Source of the DNA: Heliocidaris erythrogramma
Taxonomy: Eukaryota; Echinodermata; Echinoidea; Camarodonta; Echinometridae
NCBI GenBank assembly: GCA_025617745.1
Contig: CM046870.1
Span: 6,015,618 to 6,079,617, forward strand
DNA: 64,000 bases
Direction of reading: 5' to 3'
This document shows, one piece after another, positions 23,233 through 34,530 of the stretch. Made by a program: the position numbers and the translations under genes. Position 1 is the stretch's first letter. The number at the start of each line of letters is the position of its first letter. Below the pieces are notes generated by a model. That model was not told the DNA's origin, did not search any database, and saw only the letters and a program-made list of their open reading frames with translations.

Positions 23233-23529
23233 AGCAGAAGGGGGAGGGGGAAGGGGGGTCAAATTTTTCCAAAATCTCTTGACATGTAAGCAACAAAGAA
23301 AAGAAAAGAAAGAGGAGAAGTATCAAATTCACAGAAACCTATTTCAAGTAGGCCTAATTTCAAGCAACAACATAAAAAAGGGGTGAACACCCCTGTATCC
23401 GCCCTAAGTAGTTGAAGATGAATGTAACCGAACTGTAAACTGTTTGTCAGAGATATATACCACTTGTCCCAAATCAGAAGTGCCCTAATCCCAGGCCTAA
23501 TTTGTTCCAGAATTAGGGAGCGCTTGACG

Positions 23530-23740
23530 AACAAATTACGTTGCCTTCTCGCGCCATCGCCACCGTCCCGCCTGCCAGGAAATCACTAACGCATTCTCTC
23601 CCAGCATGTGCGGTCCTGGGTAAATCAACAACAGGCGCAAGTCGCCCGCTGCCAAGGAAGTGCGATTTCCCGCCAAATTAGGATACGGTGTCATTTTTTG
23701 TTTTTAATCGTTTGACCATCGGTGTCGCGTGACTCAATTA
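23530..23740. promoter_or_regulatory. GC-richer unique block, possible regulatory DNA
   Basis: This stretch is clearly GC-richer than its flanks, holds several CpG-containing words (CTCGCGCCATCGCC, CAAGTCGCCCGCTGCC) and shows no repeat structure. It lies about 7.4 kb upstream of the TMEM198 start-codon exon. It could be a promoter, untranslated exon or enhancer. There is no direct evidence beyond composition. Confidence 0.2.
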
Positions 23741-24103
23741 GCCGTGGACGAATTGTCATTTCTCTTGGGTAAAGGACACAGTTTTATGATGTGCCGTCTC
23801 TTTTTATTTTCATGGATTTTTTGTTTTCTGTGGTCCATTAGCGCTGATGGATTCGCTGTAACATGTTAGAAGGTACGGCAGGGTCAAGAAGCTTATCTCC
23901 GGCATATTTCTTGATCGAATCCTCAAATGAAAATTGGCAAGTGTTCTTATCACAAGCTCTTTATGCACTGACTTGGCACAACTGATTTCTAAAGCAAGCC
24001 CTGGATTATTAACGAAACCCTTCCTCATTTAAAATGACCGCATCAAAGTTGAGAGGGAGAGAGGGAGAGAGCTGGCCATTTACCTTAAATCCTAGACCCT
24101 ACA

Positions 24104-24241
24104 TACAGTACCAGTCAGCATTCACTAACTACACTCTTACACTATTCAAGCCAGAACAATGGGATTAGGGGACCAAATCTATTTTTCTGGGGTTAATTAA
24201 GAGTGTAATAGTGTAGTCAATGAATGCTGACTGGTACTGTA
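24104..24241. mobile_element. hairpin MITE (TACAGTACCAGTCAGC ends)
   Basis: The left end TACAGTACCAGTCAGCATTC and the right end GAATGCTGACTGGTACTGTA are perfect complements. Pairing continues through TACACTCTTACACTATT / GAGTGTAATAGTGTA. It is 138 bp with TA flanks, consistent with a Tc1/mariner-type MITE. Confidence 0.85.
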
Positions 24242-24436
24242 ATTGGAGCATGAAAACATTTCACATGCTTCAGAAGAGCACACAGTGCTTTAAAGTAGAA
24301 CTTTAATGATTTTAAATATTGGCTTAATACTTATTATTGCATAGATGGCATAAATTAAACAAGGTTATCCAAATTCAACGCTTGGAAACATTTGAAGTAA
24401 TGATTATTATCAATTATAAAACGGTAAAATACAGCC

Positions 24437-25085
24437 CCCGATATAGCAGCTGAAGAGCTCCTCGAACGCTGCTGAGATATGTGACGACACACCATGGACC
24501 AGTCCTGTCTAAGCAGACGATGTCCCATAACATCTTACACATTTTTCAGAGCCTATTTTGTCATCTCCTGTTCACTTATTTCTCTTCCTTCACTAGCGTC
24601 AGTCTTAATGTTAGTCTGTTGCCTCACTCTTAACTTCGTGTATGGTATTATTTTGATGAAAAATGCAGCGTTAAAAAAATAAAGGAATCAGTCACTTGTA
24701 AACAAAATAAGACGCCATTGTATTTTCAGCTGCTTGCACCGGGGCATGTTCGGCGTTTCAAAAGGGAACGAATACCATCCTGCTATTATTCGGAGGGCTT
24801 TTCAATTTGAAAGTGGGGTTTATTTCATTGATCATTGACCCTTCTCCTGTGTATTTACAATCAAACGGTTTTAGCTATCAGAATCAGTTTCACTTTCCCT
24901 TTATAATGGTGTGAAATAAGGTCATGTTTAAATACACCAAACTCTTTATAATTTGATAAATAATTGCATTGCAATAACGTTCATTCATTCTAGGACGTCG
25001 TCTGCTTAAGCAGGATCGATCCTGAGTGTGACGACATCAAAACATCGCTATATTTCTGGCGAATCCTCGGATATTCCAGATGCTG
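24437..25085. mobile_element. candidate element with long imperfect inverted ends
   Basis: GTGACGACACACCATGG...CCTGTCTAAGCAGACGATG near 24481-24525 is mirrored by GACGTCGTCTGCTTAAGCAG...GTGTGACGACATC near 24992-25040. The outer flanks also share words (GATATAGCAGC / GCTATATTTC). Boundaries are approximate. The interior frames are not recognised. Confidence 0.4.
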
Positions 25086-25459
25086 AGAAGAGCTTTTATT
25101 TGTGTTGTTTTTATAATCATCAGATACGCAGTTGACATAAAACTTATACGATTGCCATCTGTAAGCTTCCTAGTTTCTAGTAATACATTAATTGCCATAT
25201 TTGTGATTTTCTTTGAATAGCTACTTTAACATAGTGTTGGCTTATTAAATAGAAATGTTTTCTTATAAATTAAAACTATTTTTTGTATTTCATAGGTGGT
25301 ATTTAATAATTCTAAGTATAATTGAAAATGGTTGAATGGTGCATAAATCTGTGGTATCATAGAATGCTTGAAAAAAACATAAATTTTAGAGCTAAATGAA
25401 TACCATTTTATTTTGTTATAGAAATGAAAGGTGGGCATCAGGGTTTTTTTTCTCTAAAG

Positions 25460-25469
25460 CCCCCCCCCC
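25460..25469. repeat. poly-C tract
   Basis: Short C homopolymer after a T run. Confidence 0.85.
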
Positions 25470-25819
25470 TTCAGAAATGAAATAATGGATCTTTAGGTAG
25501 TAGGTACCTTATATTTTAATATTGTACCCTGACTATATATAATACACCAAGAGCATATGAAAATTCCCATACCTGTAGATCTTTTTGATCACACAAACTT
25601 TGACATAAAGTTGTAGTTTCCTTAATTTAGTTCCTCTACCAAGATGTATTGCAAAATAAATTGTTGACATGCCACATTTGATGTCCAGTTCGATTTCAAT
25701 AACTGTCCTATTTGTTTATTTGATGGAATTCCATCCAATTATAAGTTTTATTAATCCAGAATTAGAGAAAAGCATGCAGGTACTGTTCCTTCCTCTCCAG
25801 AGATGCATTTCCATTAGCC

Positions 25820-26126
25820 AAAGCTACCTCAAGCTTGAGATGTTAGACCAATTTGTGCTTCTTAAGAAAAAAGTCAGAGTTCCGGTCTCCAATAGCCTGA
25901 GTCTCGCATTCCCTGCTCGCTCAAGGAATATGGCTCTAGCTTAAGAGCAAGTGTATCTTCACTGCCGGATTAGCGTGCTAATTGGCAAAATATTTAACGA
26001 ACAAGCTTGTAGGTTGCTTGTAGAAAGCTCGAGCTAATTCCCAAACAGAAGAGTGAAAAAGCCCACTATTTACGCCTTCACTGCACGAGCTAGTTGTGAT
26101 CGAGTTGATTCCCCAGATCAGAATTC
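25820..26126. repeat. interspersed repeat with CTCGAGCTAATTCC-type words, copy 1
   Basis: Ordered blocks CCATTAGCC, TCAAGCTTGAGATGTTAGAC, CCTGCTCGCTCAAGGAATAT and AGCAAGTGTATCTTCA match 48682-48850. This is a moderately diverged dispersed repeat of unknown class. It is followed directly by the element 26127-26506. Confidence 0.5.
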
Positions 26127-26506
26127 GGGTGCGTCTATACTTCCTTTGTGAAGGCAGAATGAGCGTTTTGAAACGCTCATCTAAAACGCAGTTTCACAGG
26201 GTACTGTTTATACTTCTTTTCTCCATGCGAATTTGGGCTCTACAGCTGGTTTCACAAACCTCACTGCGCATGCTACTAGTTTATATGACGTCATGTAAAT
26301 GCATTTTCAAATGATTGTGTGTTTATACTTCCCCTGAACTCTGTTCTTGGAGAAACGCTGATTCACAAAGCACCTCTCTGTGAGTTTTATATCAGTGTTT
26401 TACATCGTTGATTATACGAAAATGACTGTGGTCGCAACCGTGTTTTGAACATAACGTGTAACAAAAGGCTCATTCTGGCCTGAAAAATGGGAGCATAAAC
26501 GCACCC
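26127..26506. mobile_element. DNA transposon with GGGTGCGT ends
   Basis: The left end GGGTGCGTCTATACTTCC and right end GCATAAACGCACCC are imperfect inverted repeats. Inside lie GAATGAGCGTTTTGAAACGC and GGCTCATTCTGGCC as inverted subterminal words. About 380 bp, no coding capacity. Surrounding GCCCACT / AGTGGGC words suggest it sits in, or belongs to, a larger palindrome. Confidence 0.55.
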
Positions 26507-26795
26507 AAGTGGGCTATTTTTTAAAACTTGGGCTAATGAAAACATGCCTTGTGAAGCCATTTAGTGCAGGGAATTACCACAAGATACCTAAGGATTTCCA
26601 CCATCATTAGAACGGAATATCTTGGATTGTGACAGGAGGTTGGAAGCTCCATCAGAGCTACATTTCAGAGATCTATTACATGAGGCTTTAGAGTTTCCCA
26701 AATCTTTCAAATTGCATGTCAGCTCTGAAAGACCCAATGCTATTAGGGTATAAACATGTATACATGAAGGTGAGACAATTCTGTGTCACCTATGC

Positions 26796-26806
26796 CCCCC
26801 CCCCCC
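26796..26806. repeat. poly-C tract
   Basis: Short C homopolymer. Confidence 0.85.
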
Positions 26807-27236
26807 TTTCTTCAGATTTTTTTCCCTTAAAATTTTTTGTGAAAATAATCAATAGTAGCTCTAGACAATTCTATGTCTGACTCAGCTTTTTTTTTCCCCC
26901 TTTGAATTTTTATGAAAATGGTGTGCACAATTAAGACTTTATGATGTATGTTCACTGAGATTTTGTTTACTGGTATTTTATATGTTACTATTGTCACAGT
27001 GAGTATACATGTATATTAAACCTATTTCATTTTAATACAAAATCGCCTTTTCAGAAATGTAGATAACTGGATGTTTTTGTAAATACATACATGTATGAGC
27101 CTGTTTTGGCTGAATTTACACATTCAGTGACTTTGAAATGGACCACTTTGTCCATGGATGAAGGTGTAAGCGTAGCACATGTTTCTCAGCAAGTATTCCC
27201 TGTTTTTTTTTCTTAAAGAATTATAAGGGTTAGGAC

Positions 27237-27411
27237 CCCCCCCCCCCCCCAGTGAAAAAAAGAAAAATAGAGAGTGAAGATAAAGTTAAATAAATAGTAA
27301 TTGAGGTGGTCCAAGGAATATATTAAATAAAGAAGGATACATTCTAAAGTATTTATGGTTTTTATTTGGTAAAATTATTTGAGTATAGCGCATGACCCCC
27401 CCCCCCCCCCG
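27237..27411. repeat. paired poly-C tracts in near-duplicate context
   Basis: Two C runs (about 27237-27250 and 27396-27409), each followed by an A-rich stretch with GAAAAAA. They may be an old duplication. Confidence 0.5.
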
Positions 27412-27539
27412 AAAAAAAAAATGAACGGAATAATGGTGTGCACTTACATGTACATATGTTATTTCATGTATTCAAACCTTTAATAAAGCATATTTACTTT
27501 TTGAATGGTTTGCTTTAAATGTACCTCAAGTTCGTCAGA

Positions 27540-27790
27540 CATGACAAAGGCCTTTACTGATCAGTTCCTAGAATCCCACACGCTGTGCACAGTGACTGGG
27601 ATAGCCCATAATGAGGATGCGTGTGCGCATTCCTATCGATGAGCAGTGCGTGAGTGCATCCATCCATGCGTCTGTCAGCGTGTGGCTGTTGACTGCCATC
27701 GGGGAGGAAGCATCCAAATTGAATCTCGTCATTACTGGCTTACCCAGCAGCTGGAGAGAGAGCTCACCATATTATCCTCTCCTTGCCTCT
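27540..27790. promoter_or_regulatory. GC-richer unique block, possible promoter or untranslated exon
   Basis: Non-repetitive sequence, GC-richer than its flanks, with several CpG and CATCCATCCATGCG words. It lies about 3.3 kb upstream of the exon that carries the TMEM198 start codon. Because that exon seems to start at a 3' splice site, a first exon must lie upstream, and this is one compositional candidate. No TATA or initiator is convincing. Confidence 0.2.
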
Positions 27791-29597
27791 CTCATAACAG
27801 AGATCTATAATACCACTTTTTTTTTTTCAATTCTACTTGCACAGCCTAGAATCTCAAGAGTTGCTTAAAATTCTTGGAAGCTCTTTATGACTCTCTTCAA
27901 CTCGATTCAACTGTGTCTATTTTCATTCTTCTTGCATAGCTGAATGTCCTACTATTTCTTGAATAACGATTATTGAGTCACTGGATCAATGGATGAATAT
28001 TTTTGGAAGCATTTCAAGTGATTTCACTGGCTGTTTTTGCAGTCTGATGCCTTTTCTTTGGGACTTTATGGATAGTGTTCATGAGAATTTGAGTCTGTTT
28101 CTGCAATAGTGAATGCGTCAACAATCTACGTTCATGTTTTCTGATGTCGCCTGTTGGATTATTATTTAGATGGAATAATGAATGCATCAATGAATTTCAA
28201 GGTTTGTAATGTAGCTAATGTTGTAATGGTGTTGGTCATTGACAGTCTGTTTGTGGGGACATATTTTTATGAAAGATAGAGAAATCTATTATTCGAAGTA
28301 ACATCAAAGTTTGATTGTTAAAATAGGAATTGTAAAATAAACTATTAGAGAGACTAGAATATTTAAAATGCATGTTTTTCTTGTTTGAAACATGCTTTAT
28401 GAATTTTGTCTTTATTCTTTTAGTAGTATCAGTAGAACTGGTTTTCTGGAGAAACAGGTTTTCAGATACTTTGTGGATACATGTTTCTTATGCTCTTGAA
28501 AAAAATGATAAAGTTGTGGGCAAAAGAGGCATTCAATGCGCCAATAGAGAAGTTTGCCTCTATTGTTTTTGTTTTCTGATTTTTGGGTTGCTCTTTGATT
28601 GTTTGTATAAACTCACCTTGGGAGGGAGGTGGCCAAAATTGCAAACAATTTTTAAAAAGTTTTTTTAATTGGTTATTTGATATTCCAAATACTTTGGTGT
28701 GATTGTATTGTCATAGCCAAAAAATGTCAACAGGAATGGGGAACGTAACGGTAAAACTAAAATAGGATCATGCTCAGGATTTGTTGTTATAGGACAGCAG
28801 GATATGCATGTCAACAAATAAACCTTGCTGAAAATCACATGGAATGAAACCCTGATTCTGTGAGGATTTATTTTTCATCATTACCAAAATATAACATTAC
28901 CTTTAAAGGGATTGGGTAACTTTGTGGAGGCTTGATATAATAAATTGTTGAATTTTGATATCTGTCTTGTATAATAATATTCAGAAGGATAAATAAATAC
29001 ATGTAGCCAGGCATATAAAGGTTTTCAAATATATAATGCTATTATTAAGATCTCTATGACTGAATACTCCTATTTACAAAAGTGTATAGCCATACGCTTT
29101 AGTCTAACACTGAGTCTATGGGGGAAAATGAGTGTGGCATTTCCGGTCACTTGCATATGTTTACTTTTGTGAAGCACATGATGATTTTGAAGTGCTTTTT
29201 TTTTCCTGGGCTTTATTTTTACACCATATTACATACACTGATAGCATGTAGGGCCAGGCAGCTCAGATTTTATCAAGCTTCTACAAAGTTACCAAATCAC
29301 TTTAACTCAATTCGCAAAATTGATAGTTGGCTGCAAGCCGTTGTTTTCAACCCTGTGTGTACACGTATAACATTAGCAAAATTGATTATGGATGTATGTT
29401 GTTAGTCTGGAACCCTAACCACAAAATGTCTGTCTTTCATTATACTGGTAGTAGTCTCTTGCCAGAAGATGGAACTAAGTATAAGTTAAAGGTCATCGTT
29501 AAATCTGGTGATGAAGAAAGTTCAGTTAGAGACGGTTGAGAAACAAACAAAACTGTCACTGAGTTTAGAAAGAAAACTAATGATAGTTAACATATCA
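27791..29597. other. non-coding DNA, nothing firm
   Basis: AT-rich sequence. A short segment near 29330-29430 reads ISKIDYGCMLLVW, which faintly recalls the segment after the catalytic domain in LINE reverse transcriptases, but it is too short to call. No exon was recognised. Confidence 0.4.
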
Positions 29598-29722
29598 GGG
29601 GCCTGTAACATAAAGAGATAAATCAATCTTACAATTGATATCAATCGTAAGTCTATGGCAAACCATGTACTGAAGAGTTATAATTGATCGTAAGATTGAT
29701 TGTATCTCTTGTTACAGGCACC
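29598..29722. mobile_element. hairpin MITE (GGGGCCTGTAAC ends)
   Basis: GGGGCCTGTAACATAAAGAG at the left mirrors CTCTTGTTACAGGCACCT at the right. AATCAATCTTACAATTGA pairs inward with TTGATCGTAAGATTGATT. About 125 bp and fully palindromic. Related hairpins lie at 33753-33907 and 54318-54488. Confidence 0.7.
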
Positions 29723-30637
29723 TAAATTTATTAACAAATTCAATTGTGATGATGGTGCTTTCCATGTAGGCCTACTGTACGGTAAAACAAATCAAAACAA
29801 GACAAACAACAACAAAAACAAATACCTTATTCTAATATACTCCATGGTAAAAAGGAAATTACTTGTTGAATAAATTCTTTTCAATTTTATCTCTCTTCCT
29901 AGTTTCATTTTTTTTTTTAAAGAACATCAAGATTACCTTGAATGTCAGTGCATGTTTATGGGTACTATTTCATTATGAAGGATGGAAGGATGAGCAATTA
30001 AGATTGGAGATACATTGTGAATAAATTTCCATTTCCTTTGGTGTCCTTTCTGTAATTGGAGTCTCATTGTAATGTTCAGCATACACATGCACAACAGTGT
30101 CTTACAAGTAGGACGTACATGTACATGTGTCCTTCACAGCCAGACATAATCCCTACTTCCCCATTGTTATCACATTGATTTTCTTGATGCTGATCTAAAC
30201 AGCTCAATAGCACCTCGTTACATAGGCTAATGCTAGGCATTGTAACGCTTGCTTGCAAGCTATACACATCCTTTCACACATGTCCCAGGAGCACACGAAG
30301 GCATTTCTTTTTATATCATCTCTTACTGCTGTGTTATTACACATTATGAAGGGTGCCACTGTTTGTGCTGTAGGAAGAACAGAGGTAAAAAAAAGTTTAT
30401 TTTGTGGGGTTTTTTTTCAGTCACTAGTTGTATGTCCATGAATACATGAAGACCTTCCTATTTATACTTGTTGCTCGGTCATACATCATGTGCAGTTTAT
30501 TGCCATAGGAAGAACAAAGAGATAAAAATACTTTATTCTGTGAATATTTGGCTGTTGGTTTTATCAAAGTTATCATAATCTTAATTCTGGAGAAAGAGAA
30601 GTGAACGTGCATAAAATAAATGTTTTGTAGATGGCAA

Positions 30638-30785
30638 GGGCCCTCTTGCATAAAATAGTTGCGATTAAACGCATCTCAAAAAATTAAACGCAAGTCAAAT
30701 ATACGCGATCCTGATTGGTTGAAAATGAAGTTGCGTTTAAATTTTTGAGTTGGGTTTAATCACAACTTTCTATGCAAGAGGGCCC
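30638..30785. mobile_element. hairpin MITE (GGGCCCTCTTGCATA ends)
   Basis: The left end GGGCCCTCTTGCATAAAATA and the right end ...CTATGCAAGAGGGCCC are inverted repeats, with GTTGCGATTAAACGCA pairing to the GTTTAATCACAAC region. 148 bp, no coding capacity. It lies about 175 bp upstream of the 3' splice site of the TMEM198 start-codon exon. Confidence 0.8.
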
Positions 30786-30960
30786 AGGTCTCCTTGACTC
30801 CTTAAATCTGTTGGTGGTGTTGTTGTCATATAAATACAATGTACTCCACACATTGCTAATGAAAATCAAAGTTTGAAGTATCTTGCCTTACAATTATTTG
30901 TGATTAAATTAGTTGAGGTTTCATTTTTTTTTCTTCTTTCCTTTGTTATTCTCCTCACAG

Positions 30961-31084
30961 AATGAAGTCGTCAAACACAGACCAAGTTGATCTGTAGGCA
31001 CCCCCCTACTAAGGCATCACCTGGCCCCCTGGTCCTTGCCACACCCCTCTCCATCACCCCCCTTCACATCCCCAACCCACCAGG
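30961..31084 (+). promoter_or_regulatory. TMEM198 5' untranslated part with an 11-codon uORF
   Basis: A polypyrimidine tract ending CTCCTCACAG at 30951-30960 gives a strong 3' splice site, so the exon probably starts at 30961 and this 124-nt C-rich stretch is 5'UTR. An ATG at 30962, just after the splice junction, opens a short frame (MKSSNTDQVDL) that stops at 30997, 87 nt before the main ATG. Such a uORF could lower or tune translation; this is inference. The true transcription start lies upstream and is not identified. Confidence 0.6.
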
Positions 31085-31325
31085 ATGGATCCGATGGTCA
31101 CCCAGTCCTCCTCCTCAGCCTTCTGGGAGGACTATTACGACCGCTCCGACATCCAGACAGGACCGGTAGATCTCATGAACACCTCCGGGGGACCCATCAT
31201 CCCCTCCTCCTTCTACCCCACGGTACCGGCGCCGGAGTGCGGGGCCATGAACTACCGGTATAATATCCCTACTGCGGTGGTGTGTGGCATCAGCTTCATA
31301 TTTGGAATCATCTTCAATTTCTTTG
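31085..31325 (+). CDS. TMEM198: TMEM198, coding exon 1 (residues 1-80)
   Basis: Start-codon exon of a TMEM198 orthologue. The ATG has a good context (AGG before, G after) and is the first in-frame ATG; a second follows at codon 4. It encodes a hydrophilic N-terminus rich in Ser, Pro and acidic residues with one NTS glycosylation site (N32), then the conserved CGAMNYRYNIPTAVVCGISF stretch leading into membrane segment 1 (about residues 61-79). The exon ends TTTG|GTAAGG, splitting the Gly81 codon in phase 1, and joins the exon at 44354 to give FFGYRCFK, the family's most recognisable motif. In vertebrates TMEM198 is reported to associate with LRP6 and promote its phosphorylation by casein kinase 1, activating Wnt signalling. 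The role here is by homology only. The four exons total 387 residues against about 360 in human. Confidence 0.92.
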
Positions 31326-31353
31326 GTAAGGAGAGGATCTTTCTTTAAACCTT

Positions 31354-31655
31354 AAAGATAAAATTGAGTTTTTGTCATGAGATTAAATTATGAAAGGAAC
31401 TGTCTCAAAGCAATCAGGAAATGTTGATTATATAGCACATAAAAATTGGTATATGCTGTAAGGTTTCGGAATCACCAAAATTTTAAGAAATTGACTCAAT
31501 CTTGCTGAGAGTCACATGCACTGCACACAAATGATTCTTGTAACATTTTTAAGGTGAGGGCATTTGAAGAGCAATTGAGGACATTTCTACAATGATAATC
31601 TTCCAGAATGAGAAACCTCACAAATTAGTTTTTACCTTTCCCTGAACTCAACATT
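31354..31655 (+). repeat. interspersed repeat F, copy 2
   Basis: Begins 29 bp inside intron 1 (AAAGATAAAATTGAGTTTTT) and follows the same block order as 19787-20130 (AACTGTCTCAAAGCAATCAG, AAGAAATTGACTCAATCTTG, GAGTCACATGCACTGCACAC, GATAATCTTCCAGAATGAG). Class unknown. Confidence 0.7.
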
Positions 31656-31847
31656 CTCTTTAAACCATTAACCAATTAACCAATCACATATTAGCGGGGT
31701 TCCACTCTTAATTTTTTTTAAAGGGTCTGGAGTGCAAATTTTGGGGTCTGTATACAGACCATTGTAGGTTTAAAGCACCTGTGTCAATTAAATCCAAGGT
31801 GACATAATGCACTTCCAATCCTTCCTGATCAGGTAAATCTTCCTGTG

Positions 31848-33051
31848 CCCCTATACAAATTTAAGCTTGCGGCAAGCATGAAACAAGCTTAGAAAATGAT
31901 GGCAAGCTTATCGCAAGCGTATTGCAAGCGTGCCGCAAGCTTGCAGGAAGAGTGGCAAGCTTGCAGGAAAATTGGCCAGCTAACAGCAAGCTTGCACAAA
32001 AATGGTAAGCATGCGGCAAGCTTGCAGGAAAATTGGCCAGCTAACAGCAAGCTTGCACAAAAATGGTAAGCGTATGGTAAGCATGCGGCAAGCTTGCAGG
32101 AAAATTGGCCAGCTAACAGCAAGCTTGCACGAAAATGGTAAGCATACAGCAAGCTTGCAGGCAAATTGGCCAGCTTAGCGCAAGCTTGCACAAAAATGGC
32201 AAGCTTGCGGCGAGCTTGCACATTACCAAATGTAAATTTGTTGATTAAAGATATTAAAATATTTCAAATATATCAAAAGCGGTGAAATACATGTATGATA
32301 TTCATCATGCCTTTGGTCTAAGGACTCTGCCAGATAGTATTATGTGCTAAACTTGTGTATTAAGACGATTTAAATCAGAGTGCAATATTGTTCCCATATT
32401 TTTTTATCACTAGAAAATAAAAAAATGACTTTATCATTTCTTTGTACCGGTATGCATATATTGTAATTTACTATTAAATATAATAATCATTATTCGCACT
32501 TATAAAATGACAAACTATTTTGAGAAAAAAATGATGCAAATTGATCCCCTTATATGGCTTCCTCAGGCAAATTGTAAGTGCTGATTTCAAATTTAAAAGA
32601 ACTAAAGATGACATAAACATGTACAAATTGGTATCACTGAATATGCATGACTCATTTGCATATTTCTACTTTCCACATAAAATGCTTCAATAAAATATTC
32701 AATAGCATATTTAGTTTCATTCTAAAGCTTCAAAAAATATTTGATATTATTCAGATAGCATCTATGAAAAAAGGAAACACTAACCACTCAATCGATGCAG
32801 TTTGGTACAAGTTGATATATAATACAGGAATGTAAAAGCTCAGTATATAAACTATAACACTTGATTTTGAGCTTGCCACAAGCTTGTAGTGTGCTCGTAT
32901 TGTACCAAATATGTAAATTAGCTCGTAACAAACTTTTTATCAAGTTTGCTGCAAGCGTGCCGCAAGCTTGCAGCTTAGCTAATTTACATATTTGGTACAA
33001 TACGAGCTTGCTACAAGCTTGCCAATAAGCGAACCAAAATTTGTATAGGGG
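31848..33051. mobile_element. foldback-type element with CAAGCTTG-rich arms
   Basis: The termini CCCCTATACAAATTT and AAATTTGTATAGGGG are perfect 15-bp inverted repeats. The left arm (31862-32220) is a degenerate tandem array of roughly 55-bp units such as GCAAGCTTGCAGGAAAATTG then GCCAGCTAACAGCAAGC. The right arm (32870-33040) holds further AAGCTTG words and an internal palindrome around ATTTACATATTTGGTACAAT. The middle (about 32221-32870) is AT-rich and non-repetitive. The minus-strand frame over the left array (AS-L-LAGQFSCKLAA repeats) is an artefact. Foldback elements have this plan: satellite-like inverted arms and no transposase. Target duplication is not clear. Confidence 0.7.
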
Positions 33052-33069
33052 TAATATCTTGTCAGGGTA

Positions 33070-33235
33070 TACTGAAAAACCTGAAATTTCTGTGAGCATG
33101 AAATGTTGGCAAAGATTGCGAATGGTTCAGATTGCGAAAGTTTTACACCGCAGATAAAAACAACTGGCTGTGAAAATGGCTGTTGTTTACATTTTGCTAA
33201 AGTTTCATGTCATGGAAATTTGTAGTTTTACAGTA
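33070..33235. mobile_element. MITE family B, copy 2
   Basis: Left TACTGAAAAACCTGAAATTT, right TTTGTAGTTTTACAGTA, with GATTGCGAAAGTTTTACACC and GCTAAAGTTTCATGTCATGG inside, matching 42901-43109. It begins 18 bp beyond the foldback element. Confidence 0.65.
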
Positions 33236-33752
33236 AGCTGATCAGCAAAATTACAGATATAATGGCAGTGAACTTATTTTTTGTTTTTATATATATAAAC
33301 AAGATTTTTACTGATCACAAACCACAAATCATAAACCAAACAGGGATAGAAACAGTCATAAACCTCCTAATTACACACATGTTTACCCATTGCCTACAGG
33401 AACCAGGTGGTCCCTGTAATAAGAATATAAGAATGAGAGAATTCAGTAGTTAACGGGTTAAGAGACAAGAAAAGAATAAAGCTTTGTCAGTCACTGTTTT
33501 ATCTTGACTGTTCCAAACAAAAAGAAACAAAGTACATGTATGACTTTGATCCTATTCAGTGTGTGCTCTCTATTCAGATCCTGCTTGTCTGGTGAAATCA
33601 TTTTCCCTTCCTGCACATTACCTGTCTGTCCTACTTGTAAAACACATCAGATTATGAGTCACTTGCTGTACATCAAACCCTGGACAGAATCAAGGTGGTT
33701 CAGGATACATTTACCCCTTTTTCACCGTGTCTAAATGTTAAACTACTTATAA

Positions 33753-33907
33753 GGGTCCTGTCTTATGACGAGTTGCGATTGATCCTGATTGATCGACAGC
33801 CCTCCTATCAATCGCAAGCTTAAAGACTCTTATTCTTTATTTCACAGTTGCGATTGATATCAAGTTGCGATCGATTTGAATCAGTTGTCACCGTTTATAT
33901 GACGGGG
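33753..33907. mobile_element. hairpin MITE (GGGTCCTGTCTTAT ends)
   Basis: The left GGGTCCTGTCTTATGACGAG and right region ending TTTATATGACGGGGCT are imperfect inverted repeats. GTTGCGATTGAT words occur in both orientations. It is related to the element at 54318-54488. Confidence 0.55.
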
Positions 33908-34261
33908 CTCTGAAGTGCCCTAACTTAGACTGCCCATTCAATCGGTGTGAGACCACTACAGTTGCTGTGTGATCGCTCGCTAAGCATATGGTATCGCCAC
34001 ACATATTGGTAAACCAGAAGCAGTATTCGGTGTTCCATGCTCGGGTCACTGAATCTAGAGCAGCCTCATGGTCTGGATCGTTTTATTCTGCTGCTGCTCT
34101 GCTTTTTAAGTGGCCCTGAACCACTCTGAGAGCACCCTGATTTTTCTTTTACCGGTACCCATTTATACTTGTAGTTGAAGTTGAAGTGCCCTAAATTCCA
34201 GTATAAAAATGGCAAAAAATCGTATACTTCTTTCTAGCCTAGTTTATTTAATGCCTCATTA

Positions 34262-34530
34262 GGGAAAGTTATTTCACTGTTAGAGCTAAAGTTGCCCTTG
34301 GTCTCTTGTGATAGTTTCTTTATTTAACAGCTATTTGTATTTGTGTGAAGTCACTTCTACATGGAATTCTGCATTCTTACATTCTAGTATTGAACAGGAG
34401 ATTGTGGGGGGGGGGGTTGTCACTTTCATAGCTGAAGTTGCCCGTGATCTCTTGTGATAGTTTTCTTTATTTAGCAGCTACTTTATATGAGTGTGAAGTC
34501 ACTTTCTATTCTGAATGCATACATTGTAGG
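34262..34530. repeat. imperfect direct duplication, ~170 bp apart
   Basis: AGTTGCCCTTGGTCTCTTGTGATAG near 34290 is repeated as AGTTGCCCGTGATCTCTTGTG near 34435, each followed by a TTTCTTTATTTA-CAGCTA block and GTGTGAAGTCACTT. A poly-G tract (34406-34416) separates the copies. Confidence 0.6.

Noticed and set aside
24494-24682. Short membrane-protein-like frame
   Set aside because: It starts inside the inverted end of a candidate transposon and shows only generic hydrophobicity.
29327-29539. Possible LINE reverse-transcriptase fragment (ISKIDYGCMLLVW)
   Set aside because: The resemblance to the segment after the catalytic domain is limited to about ten residues, with no FADD box or endonuclease near it.
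31889-32221. 110-codon minus-strand frame with repeated LLAGQFSCKLAA
   Set aside because: It is a translation of the tandem array in the foldback element's left arm.
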